The notes: generated from the letters alone by a model not told the origin. 64,000 nt of DNA from Aldrovandia affinis (GCA_029706075.1 JAINUG010000085.1:1513392-1577391), one strand, 5' to 3'. Positions 51,301 through 61,805 are shown, numbered from the stretch's first letter. Made by a program: numbers and translations.

Positions 51301-51554
51301 ATGAATGAACATTGTACTATATACAGGAATCTGTCATCCTCGTGAAGGCACTCTGTGCGCAGGTGTGCATCACACACCGCTGAGACCGCTCTTCGATTCC
51401 GCTACCATAATAACTTAAATGGCTGTAATACCAAATTTGACATTTATGATGTATAATACCATATAATGTAACACCATATGTAACAGCCCCCTTATTTCTC
51501 CCACAACAGAAAGAACGACTTCGCCAGAAGGAGGCAAGTGTGTCCACCAGCTGA
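1453..51554 (+). CDS. fmn1: Formin-1, 3' portion of gene (14 coding exons, 5' partial)
   Basis: Formin-1 nucleates and elongates unbranched actin filaments; FH1 feeds profilin-actin to the FH2 dimer. Coding exons: 1453-2153, 4950-5091, 12657-12744, 15959-16020, 16356-16444, 17491-17620, 18124-18270, 18932-18991, 19631-19751, 29293-29385, 39446-39497, 45635-45784, 50401-50482, 51510-51554. All have AG/GT borders and compatible phases, giving 653 codons plus TGA. In the partial protein, residues about 116-197 are FH1 (six polyproline tracts), about 215-620 FH2 ([10 protein letters not shown] lasso start, [16 protein letters not shown] signature at 423-438), and 612-653 a basic tail ([20 protein letters not shown]) typical of FMN1. 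Similarity to remembered mammalian FMN1 is high throughout, which favours FMN1 over FMN2, as does the neighbouring grem1. Earlier exons lie outside the window. The gene is intact as far as seen. Confidence 0.96.
2154..4949 (+). other. fmn1: fmn1 intron, 2.8 kb
   Basis: AT-rich intron without recognised genes or repeats. Retention would extend the FH1 exon frame by 23 residues to a stop at 2221-2223. Confidence 0.8.
4950..5091 (+). CDS. fmn1: fmn1 exon: FH2 lasso/linker
   Basis: The exon is preceded by tcttcctcaccag and followed by gtaact. It encodes [18 protein letters not shown] and then [18 protein letters not shown], matching the FMN1 segment LWDSLEEPDI...FEYLFSKDT. The phase-2 join with the previous exon restores an Asn codon. 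The exon ends on a codon boundary after ...KAKAKK. Confidence 0.95.
6169..6385 (-). mobile_element. tRNA-derived SINE with UnaL2-type tail (UnaSINE-like)
   Basis: On the - strand the element starts with a tRNA-like head: A box TAGCATAACGGTTAAGG and B box GGTTCGATCCC. It ends with the stem-loop tail GATAAGAGCGTCTGCTAAAT followed by TGTAA repeats. That tail is shared by eel UnaL2 LINEs and UnaSINE1 and by relatives in other fishes, and it serves as the reverse-transcription start. About 215 bp; looks full length. Confidence 0.8.
10915..10946 (+). repeat. Interstitial telomeric repeat
   Basis: TAGGGT/TTAGGG units in a row (one TTAAGG variant), about five units, within an intron far from any known chromosome end. 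Confidence 0.85.
12303..12345 (-). repeat. L2-type SINE/LINE tail fragment
   Basis: The words gagcgatgctcttatccagag and ccttacat resemble the tail of the SINE at 6169-6385 (gacgctcttatccagagcga). Only the tail is recognisable, so this is an old, 5'-truncated fragment. Confidence 0.5.
12657..12744 (+). CDS. fmn1: fmn1 exon: FH2
   Basis: The exon lies between a ctttttcag acceptor and a gtgaga donor. It encodes [20 protein letters not shown] followed by HLEMKDIQQ, nearly identical to mammalian FMN1 and including the FH2 isoleucine in the GILISSL motif. The length of 88 nt leaves one base of the next codon. Confidence 0.96.
13345..13400. repeat. Dispersed fish repeat, 5' fragment
   Basis: ATTCAATTCA units followed by TTTATTTGCATAGCGCTTTTGA, the typical opening of a widespread fish repeat that also appears at 32190-32420 (there as ATCAA units and TATTTGTATACTGCTTTTCA). 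Only the start is preserved. Confidence 0.5.
13540..14620. promoter_or_regulatory. Intronic CpG-rich block with upstream TATA box
   Basis: Base composition changes sharply from AT-rich to GC- and CpG-rich. A TATATAAA box at 13707-13714 sits near its left side. Function unknown; could be an enhancer or an internal promoter. Confidence 0.35.
15216..15380 (+). repeat. (GT)n microsatellite, interrupted
   Basis: About 165 bp of GT with occasional ATCT and CA interruptions in an fmn1 intron. Apparent reading frames here are low-complexity artefacts. Confidence 0.95.
15959..16020 (+). CDS. fmn1: fmn1 exon: FH2
   Basis: This 62-nt exon follows tttactattccag and precedes gtgagt. With the carried-over G it encodes [20 protein letters not shown] plus N, matching the FMN1 segment VDDSVVDLETLAALYEN. 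Confidence 0.95.
16356..16444 (+). CDS. fmn1: fmn1 exon: FH2
   Basis: The exon encodes [20 protein letters not shown] and EVKLLDKPE, ending two bases into a Gln codon. Acceptor tttcaatcacag, donor gtaaga. It matches the FMN1 segment around [18 protein letters not shown]. Confidence 0.95.
16445..17490 (+). other. fmn1: fmn1 intron, 1.0 kb
   Basis: No repeat or RNA gene recognised; the open frames are short. The preceding intron, 16021-16355 (335 bp), likewise shows nothing beyond its splice signals. Confidence 0.7.
17491..17620 (+). CDS. fmn1: fmn1 exon: FH2
   Basis: The exon completes the Gln codon and encodes [20 protein letters not shown] then [20 protein letters not shown] and VCK. Acceptor tgttccccacag, donor gttagg. 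It matches FMN1 [20 protein letters not shown] and its continuation. Confidence 0.95.
17621..18123 (+). other. fmn1: fmn1 intron, 0.5 kb
   Basis: Short intron. The stretch 17940-18060 has a weak B-box-like word (gtttcaagtcg) and could be an old SINE remnant, but too little is left to classify. Confidence 0.6.
18124..18270 (+). CDS. fmn1: fmn1 exon: FH2 core with GNYMN signature
   Basis: The exon encodes [18 protein letters not shown], then [20 protein letters not shown] and [11 protein letters not shown]. The GNYMN...G.A.GF...L..L..D signature is the most conserved FH2 motif. The acceptor is ggctgttctag; the donor gtacac is slightly weak. A Tc1-like fragment lies 55 bp downstream in the next intron. 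Confidence 0.97.
18325..18835 (+). mobile_element. Tc1/mariner-like element, internally deleted
   Basis: Inverted ends match: left taggtagctgccaaaataaa (from 18329) and right, reversed, caggtaaccaccaaaataaa (to about 18833), with TA at the borders. Between them is the C-terminal part of a DDE transposase in one frame (18559-18789): [20 protein letters not shown] is the classic Tc1/mariner catalytic-region motif. Upstream bases resemble the preceding transposase segment, but the N-terminal DNA-binding region and first catalytic Asp are missing. At about 510 bp it is a dead, internally deleted copy inside an fmn1 intron. Confidence 0.85.
18932..18991 (+). CDS. fmn1: fmn1 exon: FH2
   Basis: A 60-nt phase-0 exon encoding [20 protein letters not shown], matching FMN1 [20 protein letters not shown]. 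A T-rich tract and tctcccag precede it; gtagag follows. Confidence 0.95.
18992..19630 (+). other. fmn1: fmn1 intron, 0.6 kb
   Basis: No recognised feature besides splice sites. Encoded frames on the - strand are short and resemble nothing known. Confidence 0.6.
19631..19751 (+). CDS. fmn1: fmn1 exon: FH2
   Basis: The exon encodes [20 protein letters not shown] and [20 protein letters not shown]. Acceptor tttattctcag, donor gtaatg. It ends one base into the next codon. It matches FMN1 [20 protein letters not shown]. Confidence 0.95.
23459..23745. repeat. Minisatellite, about 39-bp unit
   Basis: Variant copies containing cacactgatccctgtacc and acacactgactctacta. The last two complete units (about 23631-23709) are almost identical; earlier ones are degenerate. 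Confidence 0.85.
24592..24850 (+). mobile_element. tRNA-derived SINE, core-sharing group, variant tail
   Basis: tRNA-like head (gtagcggtctaacgcaccc, B box GGTTCAAACCCC) followed by the core words ctctggccgggag and ctgtccgccccaggg, which also occur in the SINEs at 48332-48701 and 62394-62780. The 3' part (tgtatctcattcttgtaatt, ending AATAAAATCC) differs from theirs. No clear target-site duplication seen. Confidence 0.7.
28618..28653. repeat. 36-bp near-perfect palindrome
   Basis: Arms gagggaggggtgctgaa and ttcagcacccctccctc are perfect reverse complements of 17 bp separated by GG. Confidence 0.9.
29293..29385 (+). CDS. fmn1: fmn1 exon: FH2 post region
   Basis: After a 9.5-kb intron this exon encodes [20 protein letters not shown] then [11 protein letters not shown]. 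Acceptor tatttcccccag, donor gtgagt. It aligns with FMN1 EKQMVVVCKESPKEYLQPFK and its continuation. It is less conserved than the FH2 core, but phases and position fit. Confidence 0.92.
30345..30482. repeat. CT-rich minisatellite
   Basis: Repeats of ctctttccctctccctgatc (about 34-36 bp units including a CTCT run). Confidence 0.9.
32190..32420. repeat. Dispersed fish repeat (aaggaaaaactgcc / gggaggaacc family)
   Basis: ATCAA units, then TATTTGTATACTGCTTTTCA, then caacagtggcaaggaaaaac and ccttgggaggaaccagac. This string is recurrent in many teleost genomes as an interspersed repeat; its class is not settled here. Confidence 0.6.
32515..32600 (-). repeat. tRNA-SINE remnant
   Basis: On the - strand ccttacttgagaacgcaagc is followed by caagttcaaatccagtcc, a B-box-like word. 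The remainder is unrecognisable; degenerate copy. Confidence 0.35.
32627..32942 (-). mobile_element. TRIM-like non-autonomous LTR element (fossil), tRNA-like segment in the LTR
   Basis: Read on the - strand: an LTR of about 178 bp (32942-32765, begins TGTAGC, ends TTACA), a primer-binding-like site whose complement ends ATTCGAGTCACGGCACCA (a tRNA 3' end with CCA), an internal part of about 81 bp, a purine tract GAGGGGGAGAA, and about 57 bp of a second LTR start (32683-32627). The two LTR starts differ at about eight positions, suggesting an old insertion. There is no coding capacity, the second LTR is partial, and no target-site duplication can be checked. A tandem non-LTR repeat is the alternative. 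Confidence 0.55.
32783..32855 (-). other. tRNA-like segment inside the LTR
   Basis: On the - strand, TTTAGCTCAGTGAGCTAAAT resembles an A box and D arm, and AGTTCGAAATTC a B box/T arm, about 33 bp apart as in tRNA genes. No intact cloverleaf could be drawn, so it is not called a tRNA gene. Confidence 0.5.
34195..34345 (-). mobile_element. tRNA-derived SINE remnant
   Basis: On the - strand: aggcagcagtgtgaagatat, then ggttt gaatcctggg (B box), then gcttttgtaccactgcaggc. The order head, B box, then tail resembles common fish tRNA-SINEs. The A box is degraded. Confidence 0.55.
38330..38620. repeat. Degenerate minisatellite (CCCTACTCCTCAG)
   Basis: Repeated short words such as agccctactcctcag, cctgctcttcagccc and gctacccccaccc. 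Copies vary in length. Both apparent frames are proline/serine/leucine-rich artefacts. Confidence 0.75.
39446..39497 (+). CDS. fmn1: fmn1 short exon: FH2 post region
   Basis: A 52-nt exon between ttttttgcag and gtaagg. It encodes [17 protein letters not shown] plus two bases of a Ser codon, corresponding to AKKEHKMEESHLENAQKS in mammalian FMN1. Being short and flanked by introns of 10 and 6 kb, it would be easy to miss by gene prediction. Confidence 0.9.
41175..41400. repeat. Dispersed fish repeat fragment (GTGCCATGGGATCTTTAATG family)
   Basis: The words gtgccatgggatctttaatg, accacggtgaatcaatacg and cagtgtccccatcattacac recur in many teleost genomes as an interspersed repeat. Fragmentary; class not determined. 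Confidence 0.5.
44078..45281 (-). mobile_element. Tc1-like transposon, long inverted repeats, broken transposase
   Basis: TA-bordered ends: left CAGTGCATATAAAAAGTATT and right, reversed, CAGTGTGTATAAAAAAAGTA, with inverted repeats of about 200 bp (44080-44280 and 45080-45280) sharing ccactgatcaacacaaaata. The interior, read on the - strand, encodes two pieces of Tc1 transposase in different frames: [20 protein letters not shown] (within 44446-44808) and [19 protein letters not shown] (within 44196-44483). The frame shift near 44450-44480 and loss of the N-terminal third make it inactive. A TTCACA array (44301-44334) was added near the 3' end. It inserted beside a TA microsatellite. Confidence 0.9.
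45635..45784 (+). CDS. fmn1: fmn1 exon: end of FH2
   Basis: Acceptor ccccttccacag, donor gtgagc. The exon encodes [40 protein letters not shown] and [10 protein letters not shown], matching FMN1 [20 protein letters not shown] and its continuation. It completes the FH2 helical post. Confidence 0.96.
46500..46655 (+). mobile_element. tRNA-derived SINE with ATGTT tail
   Basis: A-box-like tggctcagtaagtagagcac, B box GGGTTCGAGTCCC, and then taagttgctttggatgaaag and cgtctccaaaatgg, a short L2-type stem-loop tail, followed by ATGTT repeats. About 155 bp; looks close to full length. Confidence 0.8.
47065..47133. other. Long hairpin (24-bp stem, 21-nt loop)
   Basis: Left arm 47065-47088 (CAGCTCCATGGGG...) pairs with right arm 47110-47133 (...CCCCATGGAGCTG) over 24 positions with one C:C mismatch and two G-U wobbles in RNA. 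The size resembles a microRNA precursor, but no known mature sequence is recognised. Confidence 0.7.
47225..47268. repeat. (ATT)n repeat
   Basis: ATT/AAT trinucleotides with a central reversal (ttattaataatatta), giving a self-complementary tract. A 16-bp poly-A tract follows at 47331-47346. Confidence 0.9.
47991..48180 (-). mobile_element. Core-SINE, 5'-truncated copy
   Basis: Its reverse complement matches the 3' half of the SINE at 62394-62780: ggactacggcagcgaactca, cattactaggggg, attggctaccaaattgggag and aaaatgggataaa. The tRNA head and core are missing, so it covers only the 3' half. It lies about 150 bp from a forward copy. Confidence 0.8.
48332..48701 (+). mobile_element. Core-SINE, full-length, with target-site duplication
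   Basis: tRNA-like head (ggtctagcggttacaatatt, B box GGTTCGATTCC), core (ggctctggctgggagtgcc; ttggctgtccgcccaggga) and tail (taattggctactaaattggg). A 14-bp duplication, aatacccacagggg, flanks it at 48318-48331 and 48701-48714. This shows retroposition by target-primed reverse transcription. Confidence 0.9.
50401..50482 (+). CDS. fmn1: fmn1 exon: basic C-terminal helix
   Basis: The exon encodes [20 protein letters not shown] and KKINPKSL after a tgttcttctag acceptor; donor gtaaga. It is nearly identical to FMN1 RLKMAQESVSKLTSEKKVET. The lysine-rich helix follows FH2 and is a formin-1 hallmark. Confidence 0.96.
51510..51554 (+). CDS. fmn1: fmn1 terminal coding exon
   Basis: The last exon encodes [14 protein letters not shown] followed by TGA at 51552-51554. 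Its acceptor is tttctcccacaacag. Mammalian FMN1 ends [14 protein letters not shown], so the termination point is conserved. The 3'UTR follows directly. Confidence 0.96.
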   Translation, partial: KERLRQKEASVSTS

Positions 51555-54033
51555 GAGAGACCGAGAAAAGAAAGGAAGAGTGAAATAAAGGAAGAAAGAA
51601 CGTGGTGCATGTTTCACCTCCAGCTGTGCGATCCTCACTGGTTCCTCTGGACCCCGTACCTCAGTGCTCACTCTGCCCATAGTGCCAACTCTCCGCCTCG
51701 CTGCTCTGCTGTCATGCTGTCCAGACCTTACACTTCCTGTTCGTAACAAGGCCATGTGAGGGAGGATCCACATCTGCTACTGTCGAAGTGGAACACGCTT
51801 ACCTTTCTGTTATGTGTGCAGCACTGAGCAGACTGTCGGAGAAAGCGGAAGCCCAAGACAGTGGCACAAATGCCCAAACGTGCAGTATCCTTTAACTGGC
51901 CTGTGACATCAGGGGTGGGACTCATTCTAACAGCGTTGCTGTGGCTGCTCTGCAAGGCTGTAGGGACACCGTTTTTCACAACTTTGAACGCGTGGCATAT
52001 CTTAAGAGGCGACTGCTTGCGTTCTCAAACCCCTAGGAAGTGTGGAGGTGTTTTCTTTTGGACACCTCTGTAAAGGGAAGTGATCCTTCTTGAACTCAAT
52101 CAAATACACGCAAAGCTGAAGTTGTTTTAGCTCTGACTCAACCAAAATTAATAACCGTTATCTTCGTACTAATGCGAAACAAACCATAAGAGGACAAAGA
52201 AATTCATTAGCCACAATATATTGGTAATTAAAAAAATAATGTAAAGAAAAGCAAAGAAAATTGTGCATTTACACAACACACTTCCGCCCTCATTGATTTG
52301 CCCCTTTTCTGGGCAGATTCTGCCAAAGTTGTTCATTGTGTTCCAGAGTGGCATAAATGGCATAAACTTGGCATAAATGATTATGGAGAATGCCCCATGT
52401 CGGACAGATAGTTATTGTTGAGGGACGCTGATTTATCCTCTGGACTACAGTGACCCCTACAGGGGGAGTACAGACATTGTCAGATGATGGCAACACTGAG
52501 TCTGTCTTATCCTTGAAGACTATTCCATTACAGATTGTTCAGGTGGCCCGAGCACTTGATTGACAGGTTCAATTACAATATCAGTTCTAATGGAAAGTAC
52601 ATGAGTGTTATGTTTTACATCTCATGTGTATATGGCAAATACTTACATCTTATAGAATCCCTCTAGAATGAATTAATATGACCTGCTATGAGATAGAATA
52701 TGCATCACAATCCTAAACACCTTCCTGCTTGCAACAGCTTTATTTGGTATGCCACATTTCTGCAGCCCAAATGGTAGTGGTTCAGATATATTGCACTTTC
52801 TTAAACCTCTGTTTTAATTCCTATGCAATTTTCCCCTCACTGTAATTGTATCATTTATGAATTATGATATGATGTTATGGAAACACATCCATTTTCATTT
52901 TTAGGAAGAAACTATAAAATATATATATATTTATTTAACAAAATATTTCTATTTGAATTATTTGTGAAATTTGAAAGTTGTCAACGGAGAAAAACAAAAA
53001 GGTAAATAATTATCAATCACCCCCCTATATGAATAGGGACTGAAGTATATTTGTATATATATGAGAGATTTATTTTATGCCTAAGTGTTTGATGGTTGCA
53101 GATGTATTTTTGTATATTATTTCAGCCCAAGTGTGAGAAAGATATCAGTACGGCTAAACCAGATAAGAGACATATTGCATTTTGTTGCCATTCCCATGTA
53201 AAACCTGGTTTTAAATTAAAATGTGAAACATAAATTGCAATAAGAGCCTAGCTGTTACTATTACTCGGGTACAGAAGACCTTTTCACATCAATATATGAC
53301 TTTAGTGCAACTCCAGTACACCTTACACTCCATGACAGACAATTTTGTTGAACTTCAAATGTAGCATGCTTGCTTTTAGAAAGTTCATAAACTCTATGTA
53401 TATACCCATTTTTATTTTATTTGAAAAGAAAAACAAAGCTATATGATTCGTTTTGAATATGGAAAGGTCAATTGTGAACTAGGTGCACCTTGATGGTTTG
53501 GCAAAATCCACAATTTTAATCATGTTCTCAATATTTTAAATGGCACATTACATTAAGTTGAACCTATGCTGTTTCAATATATTTTAAACTGCACCCTAGC
53601 ATCAAAACAAAACATTATTTTTATTATTATTTATTTGTTTAGTTGTTTGCTCTCTGTTTATTAGATAGACCCAGGAACTCCCTGACTGGTAAAGGGATAG
53701 AAGCTTATGTACACCTTTTGTTCTTTTGAAATTATTTCATTTTGATTCATGTAATAATTATGCTGCTGGTTAAAAACAACAGTTTTATCCTAAGCTTACC
53801 ATAACTAACACAGGTCTAAACCTTTATTTTTATTGGCTCACAGGCTTTATATAAACTTTTATCAACCAGGCACCTGACTCCTTTGATGCGTGGAAATATA
53901 TTGTTTGTCCCAACTCTCTTTTCAGTACTAAATTCACTACATGTGCTCTCCAAGTCAGTTCACTTATTGGATATAAAACTACATTGGGGGAAGAAACATG
54001 AAATTAATGTATTCCTGATAGCGGCTCAATAAA
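51555..54033 (+). other. fmn1: fmn1 3'UTR (end uncertain)
   Basis: No convincing reading frame lies downstream of the fmn1 stop. AATAAA motifs occur at 51584-51589 (only 30 bp past the stop) and 54028-54033 (an AATAAA in an AT-rich context). The distal one would give a UTR of about 2.5 kb. Which is used cannot be told without RNA data. Confidence 0.4.
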
Positions 54034-57000
54034 TTTGATTACTTAATGCCTTTTGGTCTCTTTCCCAAGTTATCACATTCCATGTACATTTTTAGTTACC
54101 TATTTCCTGCGTACCACAGTTAAACTCATAAACCTGATGGATGAAGGAAGAATCCGTATTTCTGTGTCTGAAGAAATATAGATTAATCTTAATTTTATGG
54201 GTAAATTCAAACTTTAGTAATATTTTAACTAAATACAGGACTTTCGTCATTCAAAATGAGTAGTTATGGTAACCTGAGTACAACTAAATATCACCGTATA
54301 TGCTCTGGTTAATTGTTTGCTTAGCTCTGCAGCCCTTGGAGAACGTATTTGGGCTGTATCACTGGATGTAGCTATGAAGAAATTCATGAGTGCTGATTGA
54401 GGAGAAATGCAGCTCGGTCTGGGATTAAGCAATTTGTTCAAACGTGACTAGAAGTTGCCTCTGGTGTCTAGAATTAAGCTATTAAAACAATTTGATCCGT
54501 ATGTTTAGCATATGCAATGCCAATGATGGATAGATGTCAGCACTCCGATTTTTTGTCCAGAACAAATGCGTGTAATGATGTCATTTCCATGATAATCATC
54601 GTATAATCCCAAATGTGAGGTAACTTTAAACTGCAATTACGCACATACAGTATTTATGATTACTTGTAAAAGCGAAACCTAGGGGAAAGGAAATGGGTTT
54701 CAGCTAAGCCTGGCACTGCCAAAAAACCTTGGTGGTCGTACGGCGTATCCTATTTAGTTATGTATTTATTAAAACATTGTCAATGATATCCTGTTTGGAG
54801 TACAATTGCATCATACTGTTCTACCGTGGTTCTGGTAAACCGCCTTCACTTGACATTGCCAACAGCTAGAAGCTTGAGTTAGAAATTTGTGCATTGAACT
54901 AAGAATTGTAGGCCTAGGATACCCAAGACTGAATCATTTGGAGTAATGCTCATGAGGATTTTAAATGAGAAGTATATTTTCTTGTTCGATGTTACTAACA
55001 GCATCTACCTGTAGGCCAAACTAACTGAAGGTGAAATGACTGTTGAAAATACACGACTTTTTAAACCATTTCCGCTAATATTCACACCTATTTACGTTAG
55101 CGTTGAAGGTTTGGAAGTATTTGTGATCTTATTTTTTACCTGTAGGTTATCAGGGGAACCTTCAGTTTCGGTATATTACTGTACACTACATTCTGAATTT
55201 AGAGGTTTCCAGACGCATGCCTAACCTAGAATAACCTTTAGGATTTGTTTATTTGAGGATTTGAAGAATTCTTCCATTTCATTTTTTTAAATTTGTAATA
55301 AAATTACTTTGCACACCATGTGAACTCGTACATACGTCACACTTGAACTGAATAGACGCCAAATGTGTTTCTCTTTGACAATTAGATACGCGTTACATGT
55401 CATCACGTGGCATTACATTTGTTTCAACGTTAGACACGGCCGTGAAACATGGCAGAGCAATAACTGTTATAACATAAATCATTAAAAAATGTTTTTTCTA
55501 GTTATTAAGTTAACTTTCACTAAAAGTCCTACTTGCAATTTAAGAATGTTTTCTTTAGCGGATGGTATGTACTTCTAATAGATTTTATTCAGAAACAGAA
55601 CATTACACTTAGACACTGATGGGGGGGGGGGATAAAGACCTATTGCTGTGGCAGGTTTTGTGAGCTAGTGGAGTCTATAGTTAACCTGGACAACATCTTT
55701 TGAAGGGGTTATTGAAAAGGTTGTTGTGCTTGACATCTAATCGCGTTTCTCGCGGTCTTTCCTCATAAATTATATCGTTTTACGACGAAATGTATCTAAG
55801 GGTCCAAGAAACGTATAAAAGTCCCAGCGAGAGGTTGGCTCCGAGTGAGAAGAAAGTAAGCCATCGCCAGAGAAGATATCTTTTATTTGGCGTTCCGGGT
55901 TAACTTGATGCATAAAATGCTCTGCATGAAATCGGAGTCTTCGCAATTTCGAAATAATTTACGACCTATTTACCCTTGTAGTGTCTGCCTTGCGTGTTGA
56001 AATTCTACAACCAACTTTGGTGGTTTGCGGGTGTTGCTTGCGCCAGTCGTGAGTAACGCGTCAATAAAAGCGCAAAAGTTCAATGCGGCTCAAGTTTTTC
56101 AATGTTTTAATTTGCTCTTTGAAAAGCTGTGATTCTGCTGTACAACAATGTGATGTATTAACATTTACATGAAGGAGAACAAGTGTTATCCTAAAGATTA
56201 CATAGCAATTCTGAACAGTTTAAATAAAACTGTTTTAAAAATCAAGATAGCTAGACCAGCGATAACGTACATTTACATTTGAAACTTTGTGTACAATTGT
56301 ATTAAAGTTCGGTCCCATCGATATCTTAGAACAAAAGTACATTACAAATCAACATATTTTCTCTCCCGAACATCAACTGGCATAGGACAATGCCGACTGG
56401 AGGAGATTCACAGGCATGTATGTTGCATCCATATTAATAATACAAACGTCTCATAATTACATTAAATATCATCACCACTCTGTTCTCTTTTGACATTCCA
56501 CATAGTGGAAACTATATATCCACTCAATCAATATTTAAACCCAAACAAATACATTATACGCAGATGGGATAGTGAGATAAAGCATACCCCGTCGAAGTGG
56601 CCTGGAATATGGCTGGTGCTGTCCAACATGTTACTGTTGTTTAAAAGAATGGATACCCCTATATCGTATCCGTTGGTTTTCCATGTAGCTATTTAACACG
56701 AGCAAGTTCTGCAGTCTTCAGAGCGGATGGCTTATACATCAGTGAAGTTGGCTATATTTCAAACCACGGTTTGCAATGTGTTTATTCCACACTTATGTTG
56801 TACCTGATGAGCTGTTGGGTTTCTGGTGACATCAGTGATCTACATTGTGAAATAAAAACGTGTATTGTATAGGTTTGATCATAAACTGTGTGCATTTACA
56901 TGAAATCGGTCTCTGACTTCCTTGCTAAAATAATGTATTGACTTCACATCGTATGGCATGTATAGGCTACTTTCGTACAGACCCTCTTTTGCCTGTGGGT

Positions 57001-57124
57001 CTCAAGAGTTCTGCTGGGGCAAACAAGTCCGTTTTACAGCCATGTCGTGATACGCCGTGGATGGATATTTCCCTTTGTTGTTAGATAAAGAGCCCAGTCA
57101 ACACAGTATAATACAAATATCGAT
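54034..57124. other. fmn1-grem1 intergenic / grem1 3'UTR
   Basis: AT-rich sequence between two convergent genes. The part next to 57124 must include the grem1 3'UTR; - strand AATAAA motifs occur near 56781, 55874, 55583 and 55248, and the used one is unknown. A G run lies at 55621-55631 and an isolated + strand TATAAAAG at 55814-55821. Confidence 0.6.
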
Positions 57125-57676
57125 CTAGTCCAGATCTATTGAAATGCAGCGGCACTGCTTTACACGCTGGACGCGTTTCTTTTTGGTGGGAGGCTGCTGG
57201 TCCGGGCAGTTCAGAGTGAAAGTCATCGTGGTGAATCTCTTCGGCTTACAGAAGGAACAAGACTGGAAGGCACCTTCCTCCCTGCGAACGTGTCTGGGGA
57301 TGTAAAATGAATTGCATTGTCCATAGCAGAATCTATTGATGATGGTGCGGCTGATGCACCCCTCCTCGTGGATAGTCTGCTTGAGCGGCTGAGTCTTGCA
57401 CCAGTCGCGTTTCAAGTAGCGGCGCTCCGTGACATGCAAGGCTTCCTGGCTAGACTCCAGCACCTCCTCTGCAGGCACAGTCGACCCCCTGCCTCGCCCC
57501 CGGGACCCAGAACCCGCCTGTGGTGGCTGCGGTTGCTGCTCTGATTCGTTAGGATTGTTTTTGTCGGGATGAGGGATGGCGCCTTGGGAACCTCGATTCC
57601 TCTTGCTAACCACCGGGCAGAAGAGCAGCCCAAAGACGAAGACCATGGCACAGAAGGCACGCGCAGACCTGGTCAT
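57125..57676 (-). CDS. grem1: Gremlin-1, secreted BMP antagonist (DAN family), complete
   Basis: Gremlin-1 binds BMP2/4/7 outside the cell and blocks receptor access; in limbs it sustains the SHH-FGF loop. The 183-aa product has a signal peptide (about 1-24, hydrophobic AMVFVFGLLFCPVV), an NES sequon at 43-45, a basic RGRGRG stretch, and a DAN cystine-knot with nine cysteines (93, 107, 117, 121, 140, 143, 157, 175, 177). The segments LESSQEALHVTER, EEVLESSQEALHV and KQCRCISIDLD are the same as remembered mammalian GREM1 (184 aa). The whole coding sequence is in one exon: the acceptor AG lies at 57678-57679 and one base precedes the ATG, as in GREM1 genes. No breaks are seen. Teleosts may have two gremlin-1 copies; which one this is cannot be decided here. 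Confidence 0.98.
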   Translation of the reverse strand: MTRSARAFCAMVFVFGLLFCPVVSKRNRGSQGAIPHPDKNNPNESEQQPQPPQAGSGSRGRGRGSTVPAEEVLESSQEALHVTERRYLKRDWCKTQPLKQTIHEEGCISRTIINRFCYGQCNSFYIPRHVRREEGAFQSCSFCKPKRFTTMTFTLNCPDQQPPTKKKRVQRVKQCRCISIDLD

Positions 57677-57677
57677 T

Positions 57678-58538
57678 CTTGAAGGAAATAAAGTGAGGAC
57701 AGAATGATCTTTTTTGTATGAGCGACAAACACCAAGACGCGTGCATACTTTACGCGTCGCATATATTTAAGCTCTATAAGTATCCATATGATTTACAGTA
57801 CAAGCCACAAAATACGACTCATATTTAACTCGACTTAGGTTTTATATTACAGATAAAAAGCAAACTAATTAAATCATTTATGATGAGAGAACAAAGTAGT
57901 TCACAATAAACAAATTATATAAATTCAGATAATATCAAAGAAACCGAAATATTTTGCATCCATCCTTTATAACATACACTCCACATGTTGATAAAGTTTA
58001 TAAATACTTTTCAGTCAACGGAAAATGATTTTGTGTACTAACTTCCAAGTTAGCTACTTCTCCATCAAAAGACAACTTAAGGGATGTAACAACAATAGTC
58101 TATTTTTCGAGCACGTATTCACAAAGTGTCTATCCCTTTCATCTGGTATGTGCACGCAACCTTTATCTTTATGGAACAGTTTTCAATCTACTATCTAATA
58201 TTTACAAATGCTCTATTAACATAAACGCTTTAGTGGAATATACACAAAATACACACAATTTGAACTTGACCCTTTATAATGTGTTACGTTGGACAAACAT
58301 AAAGGTTTTTAATAAAGTGCAGTTGCTCTGATTGAATCCTACATGAAAATACGTTGACGATTTCTGCGATACCCAGTGCCATAGATGGTATCCATAACAG
58401 AAAGCTAGTTTTAAAACTCTGTCACCTGTTTTTGCAGCAGGCTATGCAGATACATAGCAGCCTACAGCCTTGTCGATCTTTTTACTCACATTATTTTATA
58501 ACTAACAAGTGAACGAGAAATGCGTGAAAATCACTCAC
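57678..58538 (-). other. grem1: grem1 intron 1 (predicted)
   Basis: An AT-rich 0.86-kb intron bounded by a gtgagtg donor at 58538 and a ttccttcaag acceptor ending at 57678. No repeats seen. Confidence 0.6.
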
Positions 58539-58715
58539 CTGTCAATGCTCCAGACAGAGGCAAATGAAGTAGTCTCCCGAAGGTGTTCTTTTTATAAACT
58601 TTTCCCCAGGCAAGAAGCAGCTAGACGTGTGGACTGTACAGCAGTGCTGGCGCGCGCTTGTGGGAGTCTGAAGTTGCTAACGATTCCATAGAAAGAGAGA
58701 CTGGGTTCAGTACAA
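58539..58715 (-). other. grem1: grem1 exon 1 (5'UTR), predicted
   Basis: Reading the - strand, a strong donor (gacag|gtgagtg) ends a likely non-coding exon at 58539, about 860 bp upstream of the coding exon. The 5' limit is placed about 30 bp downstream of a TTTTAAAA box. A second TATA-like box (TTTATAAAAAG near 58588-58598) could instead give a very short exon 1. The layout of non-coding exon 1 plus single coding exon is known for GREM1. Confidence 0.6.
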
Positions 58716-58740
58716 ATTGCAGCAGCGCCGGACTGTCTCC

Positions 58741-58794
58741 TTTTAAAATGTCTGCCAGCTGAGATGCACAGAACACCCTCCACATTATTGGCTG
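58741..58794 (-). promoter_or_regulatory. grem1: grem1 core promoter candidate (CCAAT + TATA-like)
   Basis: On the - strand a CCAAT box (cagccaat, near 58786-58794) is followed about 40 bp later by TTTTAAAA (58741-58748) and then by the predicted exon 1. Spacing fits a TATA-type promoter. A 106-bp GT repeat lies about 90 bp further upstream. Confidence 0.5.
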
Positions 58795-58877
58795 GGCAAG
58801 ATGCGAGGAAAAATCAAACTATCCGCCCCCTCAACACTTCCCCGAGCCCACTTGAGGGAAACAGTCCACCGACGTTG

Positions 58878-61805
<2,928 letters not shown>

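Noticed and set aside
57317-57544. Sense-strand frame overlapping grem1
   Set aside because: Shadow of the grem1 coding sequence on the opposite strand.
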